Source of the DNA: Neoarius graeffei | Lineage: Eukaryota > Chordata > Actinopteri > Siluriformes > Ariidae | Reading direction: 5' to 3' | NCBI RefSeq assembly: GCF_027579695.1 | Contig: NC_083569.1 | Span: forward strand, 77,115,149 to 77,179,148 | Length of the DNA stretch: 64,000 bases | In this document: in pieces, positions 11,167-21,100 of the stretch | How the letters are laid out: every line of letters begins with the position of its first letter | Numbering within the stretch: position 1 is the stretch's first letter | Notes under the pieces: generated by a model | Seen by the model: the letters and a program-made list of their open reading frames with translations, nothing else | Database searches by the model: none | Told to the model about the DNA's origin: nothing | Position numbers and translations under genes: made by a program

Positions 11167-12165
11167 GTAGGTTTGATGCACTAGAAACATTCAAGCTTGA
11201 TCTGAACAAAGCCCAGGCCCAGCTACTCAAACTGGGACACTTTTACCAGCTTCACTAAATTGGTGAAAAATTGCTGTTTGAGATTTTCTAATCGGGGCAG
11301 CACGGTGGTGTAGTGGTTAGCACTGTCGCCTCACAGCAAGAAGGTCCTGGGTTCGAGCCCAGCAGCCGACAGGGCCTTTATGTGCGGAGTTTGCATGTTC
11401 TCCCTGTGTCTGCGTGGGTTTCCTCCGGGTGCTCCGGTTTCCCCCACAGTCCAAAGACATGCAGGTTAGGTTAACTAGTGACTCTAAATTGACCGTAGGT
11501 GTGAGTCTCTATTACCCCTTTTCCACCAAATTAGTTCCAGGGCTGGTTCGGGGCCAGTGCCGGTGCTGGTTCACAACTCGTTCAACTTGCGAGCCAGCTG
11601 AGAACCAGTTTGCTTTTCCATAGCTCGCGGTGCTAAGGGAAGCCACGTAATTACGTTGCTGTATACATCAGTTACGGCCCTACGTTTACTTAAACCTTGG
11701 CGCGAATATCAAAGCAAAAACAACACGGAAGAAGAAGCAGCAGCAATAATAATAATAATGGATGACTTCGCGTTTGTACAGCTGCTGCTTCTCGTCGCTT
11801 AAAAATGGCGATCTTTCGCGGTCTTGTTATTGTTGTTGGTCTTAACAACTCCGCCCCCCCGCTGACATAAGCGGTTCTTTCCTCTGGCCCAGCAGAGAGT
11901 TGGTGCTAGCCTGGAACCGTTTTTTCTGGCCCCAGAGTCAGTTTTTCGTCAGTGGAAACAGAAAACCCGGTTCCAAACTAGGCACTGGCCCCGAACCAGC
12001 CCTGGAACTGCTTTGGTGGAAAAGGGGCATATGTGTCAGCCCTGCAATAACCTGGCGACTTGACCGGGGTGTACCCTGCCTCTCACCCATAGTCTGCTGG
12101 GATAGGCTCTAGCTTGCCTACAACCCTGCACAGGATAAGCAGTTATGGATGGGGAGATATATATA

Positions 12166-12196
<31 letters not shown>

Positions 12197-15100
12197 TATT
12201 TACCAGCTGGGAGGTCTGTATCGTGAAATACTGTGACCGAGGTCTTGAAAGTACTGACCGAGGTGTGAAATGTGAGTCTGAAATGGTTGAGTGTCTCTGT
12301 GTCAGCCCTGTGATGACCTGGCGACTTGTCCAGGGTGTACCCCGCCTCTCACCCATAGTCAGCTGGGATAGGCTCCAGCTTGCAACCCTGTAGGACAGGA
12401 TAAGCAGCTACAGATAATGGATGGATGGATTTTCTAATCCCCTTGGGTTTTATTTTCTTCTTATTTTCTTTTCACACAATAGCATCAGAAACCAGTTTCT
12501 TTCTACCAGTTTGACCATGTTTTGGTAGCTGGTCAGATCATGCTGGAATTTTCAGCATGGATCGATTTCAAATGTGTTGGTGCTAATCGAGTTGGATACA
12601 GCTCAGTAATCAATAGACCATTTGCACTTGCGTCACGAATCTCCCATGATGCTGTCCGATTTTGTGTCCGCCGTCTTTGTGGTATAGTATCCATGATGAC
12701 CGAGGAGAGTACATTAGTGAACTGTAACTTTTCGCAAATATATCACGAATTGAGTCATAGTGACAAGGTCAGGTACAGGGAAAAGATAAAAGAATATTCA
12801 GGGGTGGATCCGTACAGCAATGTTGTAGAGTTTGAAGATGATGTACGGATGCGGCCGAGTGTGAATTACACAGATATCGTGAATTACCTGGTGTTAACTA
12901 CTAGCTTCGTCACTGGTACCAACTGATGTACGCTATCATTTATTGTTTAGCGCAAGTTTACTGTAAGAATCTAGTAGGTTCCTGATATGGGCAAATTTTA
13001 CACAAAACACAAACTAAAAAAAACATCCTAATTATTGACGTCTTCTAAGGCAACGTTTTACCTAGCTCAACTACCTACATTTTACTGGGGCTTTGTGCTA
13101 TGCATTTGTACGGTAACTGCAATATAAATTGGAGTAGCACTTACATGTACATCACTTCCAGTATGTCGCATCTTCATATATATTTTGTCTACGGTTTACA
13201 TAAACGGTAGAAATATAAACTTGCCCTTTACGAAATTATCTGCACATACTCATACATATTTGTAGCTGGTCTCTTTTTATGTCCGATCTGTTCAGATTTG
13301 CAAGCCACTGTCTCTGTCGTCTATGGGTTAGATCTTCCATTTGGGGTCTTTCTGGCATTTTAACAATGGGTAAACTAAACAATCTGACTCCAGCCTTAAC
13401 AGAATTGTTCGAGCAGCTGATAATTGCACAAATTTGCGGCATTTTATATTAAAGGAACAGTCCACCGTACTTCCATAATGAAATATGCTCTTATCTGAAT
13501 TGAGACGAGCTGCTCCGTACCTCTCCGAGCTTTGCGCGACGTCCCAGTCAGTCAGACGCAGTCAGATGCGCTGTCACTCCTGTTAGCAATGTAGCTAGGC
13601 TCAGTATGGCCAATGGTATTTTTTGGGGCTGTAGTTAGATGCGACCAAACTCTTCCACGTTTTTCCTGTTTACATAGGTTTATATGACCAGTGATATGAA
13701 ACAAGTTCAGTTACACAAATTGAAACGTAGCGATTTTCTGTGCTATGGAAAGTCCGCACTATAATGACAGGCGTACTAACACCTTCTGCGCGCTTCGGCA
13801 GCGCATTGATATCTGAGCTCCGTATCAATGCGCTGCCGAAGCGCGCAGAAGGTGTTAGTACGCCTGTCATTATAGTGCGGACTTTCCATAGCATAGAAAA
13901 TCGCTACGTTTCAATTTGTGTAACTGAACTTGTTTCATATCACTGGTCATATAAACCTATGTAAACAGGAAAAACGTGGAAGAGTTTGGTCGCATCTAAC
14001 TACAGCCCCAAAAAATACCATTGGCCATACTGAGCCTAGCTACATTGCTAACAGGAGTGACAGCGCGTCTGACTGACTGGGAGGTCGCGCAAAGCTCGGA
14101 GAGGTACGGAGCAGCTCGTCTCAATTCAGATAAGAGCATATTTCATTATGGAAGTACGGTGGACTGTTCCTTTAAGGTACTTGTTGCTATGCATATGCTA
14201 TTCCACAAAGATGGCGGACACAGCTAAATCGGAGAGGGTCTTGGGACATGTGACATGTACAAATGGTCTATACGTTACGTTAGCAGATGTACAACATACC
14301 CAGAGCAGCCTGGGGGGCAGTTGGGGGTTAGGTGCCTTGCTCAAGGGCACTTCAGCCATTCCTGCTGGTTCAGGGAATAGAACTGGCAACCTTATGGTCC
14401 CCATGGCCTCAAGCGGATGCAAATTTGGCCAAATAGTACGTACAGAAGTTACATTACATTACAGGATACACATTTAGCAGATGCTCTTACCCTGAGCGAT
14501 GTACAACAGGACCCTGACATACCAGTGGGGGCAGCCCAGGGAGCAGTTGGGGGCACTTCAGCCATTCCTGCTGGTCCAGGGAATTGAACCAGCAACTTTT
14601 TGGTTGTTCCCAATGTTGCTTCTCTAACTTTTAGGCCATGGGATCCCCTTGACTTCCTCAAGTTACAGTCATAGCATATTTCATATAGTAGTAGTAGAAT
14701 GTTTCATGTAGGCCTTGACTTCCCCAAGTTACAGTAGCAGTGATTGAAGTAAGGTAAAGACTACACACTAATATTTCCTTTTCTTTGACATTGGTGCACT
14801 TTGACACGAATCTGTGTGTTACAGGAGGATGGCCCTCATGTCAAGCGATCATCCTCTCCTCCTCAAGGGGCTCCGAAGAAGAGAACTGCGTTTATAGACA
14901 TCACTAACGTAAGTCTGGTCTCTGGTGGTGTGACCTTTGCACGGTGTTGTGAGCATTGCCTCATCTTTTCATCATGTGCTCGACTAGGCTGTATCTCAGT
15001 GTTTTGTGACGCTTCAGTTCGATGCTGCTGCTGATGGTAATGATGTCAGGCGAGTAAGTTGTTAATGTGTGTCAGAACACTATGGTGTATTTTTGTTGGT

Positions 15101-18100
15101 AAAATCGGTGCTGTGTGAGCTGGGCAGACTTTAGACAGATGTTTTTGCAACGTTTAGCAGATGGTCTTATCCAGACCAACTTAAACGCTTTCATGCTAGT
15201 ACAAATAGGTTGCAGTCTATGAACATGATACTCCGTTTTACATAGGAGTTTATGTGAGAGTTTGTACGACCAAGAAAACTGTACAAGTTGGTCTTTAGCC
15301 ACAAGTCACATTTGTACAAAGTCTGCTTTGCTCAAAGCTGTTCTTCAGCCAGGGTGAGCAACTTTTAATTTAAATCAACCACTAAAAGGTAAAAGGCAGA
15401 AGTTGTGGGTTTGGTGTGGGTGTTCCTTATTAAACATTTACAAGAAGAGCACACTTATACCCTGTCCACACTAGGGATTTTGTACCGATACGATACTACT
15501 TTCGTACCGCAACACCTGTCCACACTAGCAACTATACTGGTCCTGTAGTGGCATAACTGTATCGGTACGAAACCCACAAATGTATGGGTTTCGTACCGGT
15601 ACAGTATCGGTACTGTAGCGCTTCGCTGTAGTGTGGACAGATGAAGCGGTTCTGTATCGATACAAATATAATGCGCATGCGCAATGAACCATTCCTACTT
15701 CTTCCAGGTTATTCATACAATACAATACGCACGTGCTTTCCAGCTGTAAATAAAACGACAAAATGGCTCAAAACGACCGTGGAGCTACATGGAGCAAAGA
15801 CAAAGTTATGTGTTTGTTGGAGCTTTGGGGAGATGAGCGATGCCAGGAACAGTTGAGGGGTACACGTACGAGTCTTTCTCAACTGCCTCGCGCGTTTTAT
15901 ACGATTCGACTGAATAAATGACCACCAGAAATACAGACTGTACATTGACAACAAAAAGCACACACACGTTGTTTCATCTGCCATATTCTCGGAAGGAAGT
16001 TACTCGGTAACCACGGAAACATTTCGCGCACGCGCATTTCAACTACCGTGAAAGAAAACCGCAAACATTTCTCGCTAGTGTGGACAGATGCACTAAACTG
16101 TACCGGTATACTTTGTATCGATACAGTTATACCACTATCGTACCGGTATATATGTGAACACAGCTTTTCTGTACTCCTTCACTCTGCTCACTCACTACGT
16201 TTACATGCACATAGAGAGAATCGAATTTCTGCCGTTGCTCGACTGAAATCGAAGTTCAAAATGCCATGTATACACCTTAATTCGGCTGAAATTGAACCGA
16301 ACTTGATTTCTCGGAATCGAGCTACACGACCTAGTTTATGCGATTTCTGCCGAGCTACTTTGTGCATGTATACCCTATCGAGCTAGTTGTCGAGCTACTT
16401 CTGGAAGTGACGAGTGACGAGACCACAAGCGGGAAACACAACAGCCTCGGTCGGCATGACAACAGCAGTAGCGAGCAGCAGAAGAGGTCAGGAGGAACAA
16501 ACGAAGAAGAGAAAATGGCGATGTAGAGCTCTCTGAAGTGTGGGTGGAGCACAGAGGACGGCAGGACAAAGCTTCTGGTACTAATAGGCTTTTTATTGTC
16601 AGACTTTTCAGTTTAACAGCCTACTTTTATTCTTGAGAGAAAAACACACACGCATGCACGCGCGCGCGCGCTATGTTCTAGTCCCGGGATGAGCTGTCCC
16701 CTCTGCTCTCCCTCTGCCTCCTTAAATAGGGCGCGGCTACTGGGAAGACACACAAACACAGGTTAATTACCGTCAGGTGTAGTAATTCTGCCACTCACCT
16801 TCCCTGGCTCCGCCCTCCTGTCACAGACCGGCGCTTGACCACGCCCCCACTGCCACAGGCAAGCAGAAACGTGCACTTCTGGAGCAATGAGGAGACAGAG
16901 TTCATGCTCATTCAGCTTAAGGAGTTGAATATATTAAAATTCATGGATGGGAGAAAAACGCGCAATGGAGAACACGGAACTGATAACTTTGTTTACACTC
17001 TTGAATAGCTCTTCTTCATGATGACAACCGGAAGTGTACCAACACGATGGGGCGTGTTGCGCCACCTGTGGCTCGGGTGCACAATGCACCTCACACAATA
17101 GCCCGATTTCAGTTGTGTGCATGTACGATTGGATTTCTCTGGCACCCTGCTGGGACCTTCAGCTCGATTACCGACAGCAGCTCGATTTGGATGTGCATGT
17201 AAACGTAGTCACAGATTCTTATTGAACCTCAGTTTTCTGGTGAGTTCTTTTCATATGCTGATTACTCTTATGGGCTAGTTCACTGTGGTCTAAAACACCT
17301 TTTCTAGGTTTCAGTTATGTCTGATCGTTACTTTAAGCCTGGGGTCTCCTGAGGGTTGTTCATGTGTAAAGTTACAGGTCTGAATGGGGCCTTTCACATG
17401 GCGTCATCGTAACTGCGGATTTGTTTATCTGGCCAAGCTTTGCATTTGATAACGACTGGCACAAGTGTACATGAGTGATTGTAAGCCCAATTCAGTAAAC
17501 ATCTACAGATAAACTTGTAGAAGTTGAATCTAAAAGAACAGCGCCAGAGACCTGTAGTGCTTTCGGATGTAATAACAGACGTGGGGATAAGCCTGGTTCG
17601 GACCCAGAAAGATCAGAAAAATGGCAAGCTGCAGTTAAACAGGAAGACTGGATGCCAACAAAGCATTCCTGTGTGTGCGTGGAGAACATTTTATATCAGG
17701 TTAGTGTGAAAGCTCTGCAACATTAAAATGTATTCTTTGGACGCAATATATTTTATTAGACCAGTACTTGGCGAGACTCGCAACATGTTTATGTACTGAT
17801 GATGTAGACTAAACACTATAAAATATGCTAGATCTAGGCCCTGGCTTGTTTATTACTGTTACAAGTCCATGTCTGAGCTTATCTTTGTCATAATAAGGTA
17901 TTTTTCTTTATCGGGAATTTGCCATAACATTCTGATTAAAAAAAACAACAACAACCCTGTCTCAAAATATTGGTAGGCATCTGTAATTTTGTCTGCCTTT
18001 AGCATCTTCGGTGTATTTAGAAGTCCAAATACTAAACAGTTCAGGATGTCGTTGTGTCCCAAATCTGGTAGCTGGTTTGCCGAATACTTTTCAAATGGAG

Positions 18101-21100
18101 CAAATACATTTGTGGGTAAATTTTAAGAAGAAGAAGCCTTTATTTTTGTCACATGCGCACTCAAGCACAGAGAAATTCCTCCTCTGCATTTAACCCATCT
18201 GAAATGGTGAACACGCGTGCGCACAAAAGCGTGCACACGCACAGACGGAGCACGTGTGTGCAGAATCAATAAATACCTTTGTGGATAAATTATATGAATC
18301 TGTGATGCTTACATGTTTCAGCTTTTGGATATAATGTGATCTGCTGGTATAAGATACATTTTAATCGTTTCAGAGAGACTGTACTGACTGCAGTCGTCTC
18401 AATTTTCATTATTAACTCTTGCGGCTGTTTTTGTTTGCACGGCAATACGGTGGACACTGAGTAAAAAACAAACCTGTGATGTCAGTGAAAAGCCCCGAAA
18501 GTCCTAACTTTGAGGGAAAATCTCCTATGTTAAACAGTGCGCGCTAACGCCTCACGTTCTTGTATTTCAGGCTCACAAAGTTGAGTTGAGTAATCCTGTG
18601 AAAAAGAAAAATCCAACCAAAAAGGTGCAGAAGAAGACCTCTGTGGCCACCAAGAATGAAGCCAACCTAAAAAAGTAATCTCTTCATTCCAGTTATGCAC
18701 AACGTTCAAATGTTAATTATTAGGACAGTAAAATGTTTGATATCGTGTATGAAGCCGTTTAACCATCCTGTGCTACTGGTACGAGAGCCTGATTTGTCGT
18801 TGTGTCTTCAGATCGGCCTCGGCCACTTCTGAGAGTTCCTGTGAGGAGCAGGAGAAGGATAAATCCCCAGTCGAGAAGCTTGAGGAGCCCCTTCCCAAAG
18901 CTCCCCTTCCTGCACACCTTCTACCCCCACAGGTACGTCCACAGAGACACTACTGAAAGGAAGCGTTCTCGTAGTAAGTCAAGGCAATTAAATGCATTTT
19001 TTTTTTTTTTTTTGGCTGGTCACTATTTATCTAAAGAGCTTTATCAGTTTTGATTCAGTGTCTTAGTGATTGTAACATGCATCTACTTGCCTTCACTTAC
19101 TTCTACTAGACATTGATATAGTGTGTGTGGGTGTTTTCATCAAGTGTCAGGTCAAACTGCATCACACCACCCCATCATTGATTACTTTTCTTCTGGCCCA
19201 TGCCCTGGCGTATTTTTTTTATTTCTGATGTAAACCACTTATCTGTCATAGGTAGACACATGCAGGGTTTTAATTATTCAGGTCTCCATTTGCATCTCCG
19301 CTGCATATTTATTTGAGCTAGCACTCAATGTAGTAAATGTTTGCATGTAAATTATTCATCTACTTCCTCTGATCAATTGCATATTGCATGAGATTGGCCC
19401 AAAGCCATTGGGGGCGTTCTGTGAGATCACAAACTTGCCTATGTAAGGATCATCGTGTTTTAGTTTGGGTTCTAAAAATTCTCTGCTTTAAACAGAAGAA
19501 AGTGTGAAATTGTTGCTGTGTTGTTAAACCCGATGGCCCTTTTCCACTGCATAGTACTGCCTTGACTAGAGTTGACTTAACTCTGCTCGCTTTTGGTATC
19601 AGTAGTTTGTGTTTCATGACAGCTGGTCGTCATGGCGATACCGCATGAAACCACCATGAAGTCATCAATTACCCCTTTTCCACCAAATCAGTTCCAGGGC
19701 TGGTTTGGGGTCAGTGCTGGTGCTGGTTCACAACTCGTTCAACTTGCGAGCCTGCTGAGAACCAGTTTGCTTTTCCATAGCTCACGGTGCTAAGGGAATA
19801 CACGTCAGTTACGTCGCTGTATACGTCAGTTACGTCGCTGTATACGTCAGTTACGTCGCTGTATACGTCATTACGTCGCTGTATACGTCAGTTACGTCGC
19901 TACATTTGCATAAACCTTGGCGCGAATATCGAAGCAAAAACAACACGGAAGAAGCAGCAACAACAACAATAATAATGGATGACTTCGCGTTTGTACAGCT
20001 GCTGCTTCTCGTCGGTTAAAAATGGCGATCTTTTGCGGTCTTGTTGTTGGTCTTAACAACTCCGCCCCCCGCTGACGTAAGCGGTTCTTTCCTCTGGCCT
20101 AGCAGAGAGTTGGTGCTAGCCTGGAACCGGTTTTTCTGGCCCCAGAGCCAGTTCTTTGTCAGTGGAAACAGAAAACCCGGTTCCAAACTAAGCACTGGCC
20201 CCGAACCAGCCCTGGAACTGCTTTGGTGGAAAAGGGGCAAATGTGACATGCACAGGAACATCATTATTATTACTATTGCTATGACTACTCATGCACGTGT
20301 GTGCGTCTGCACGCGCGCATGAAACGGTGTTATGTCAAGATCAAGTTGCTGCAGTTTGTCACATTTCGAACACATTTTGTTAAAGGCGTCTGGCATCCAA
20401 ACTGTCAAATGCCATCAGTTTACAAATGGCAAAAAAGCCATACTGTATATGGAAATGGTGTTATGACGAAGGCACAGGGCTTTCAGTTGGAGAACACGGG
20501 TTTGCATCCCCACTCAGTATATACCATTTGAGGAAAGCTTTGCTGCAAGTAGTACAGGGTGGCTACCCAAGCTGATATTTTAACCCTCTGTTGGTTTAAA
20601 AAAAAAAAGTTATGGGTCATGTCATGGGTTGACTGAGGTTTTGTAATAAATTAAACATCGTGGCATGGCGTTACTCAGATCCAAGTAGGATTCTGTCGAT
20701 CTTACTAAAAGTTTGGGACTTGAACAGTTTCTTATTTGGCCTGAGGCTTGCTTTAATATGCTTGCTGACTACAGAGATCAAAAGCAGAGTGCACGCCACT
20801 CATCGATTTTACCAGCAGAGGGTTAGATATAATATCACTACAGGATAACTAATTACCTCGCCCGGAACAGAGTCCACTAAGGAGTGAGGTATTGTATTGT
20901 TTTCGGTGGGGTTTGTTTTTTTTTGTTAGCAACATTACGGGAAAATGGCTGGACCAATCTTCATGAAACTTTCATGCTAGATGGGCGTTGGTCTCAAATA
21001 GAACCTCCAAAGTTTTGAGGGTCATCTGGTCAAGGTCACAAAATTTTTTTTTTTTTTCCCCACAATATCTTCCTTCATATTCATCATATTTACTTCAAAC

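Larger units (their letters stand above)
11294..12427 (+). mobile_element. SINE family A, copy 4, interrupted by a MITE and with a doubled tail
   Basis: Starts GGGGCAGCACGGTGGTGTAG and ends in ATGGATG repeats, flanked by the 12-base duplication GATTTTCTAATC at 11282-11293 and 12428-12439. The MITE at 11513-12029 lies inside it. The SINE tail occurs twice (12033-12150 and about 12270-12427) with a 75-base piece of another element between, so the middle has been rearranged after insertion. Confidence 0.85.
12611..14271. mobile_element. DNA transposon remnant with THAP gene and YqaJ-family-like gene start (element a)
   Basis: Termini AATAGACCATTTG and CAAATGGTCTAT, with similarity running about 75 bases inward on both sides (TGTCCGCC-TCTTTGTGG shared). 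Just inside the left end a rightward ORF starts at 12694. Facing it, a leftward THAP ORF starts at 13442, originally close to the right end; a foldback element (13449-14175) now separates them. The centre is presumably deleted. Two similar elements are at 33520-34761 and 35356-35697. Superfamily unassigned. Confidence 0.65.

Noticed and set aside
13670..13964. Two open frames giving nearly the same peptide on opposite strands
   Set aside because: They are the two arms of the foldback element, not a gene.
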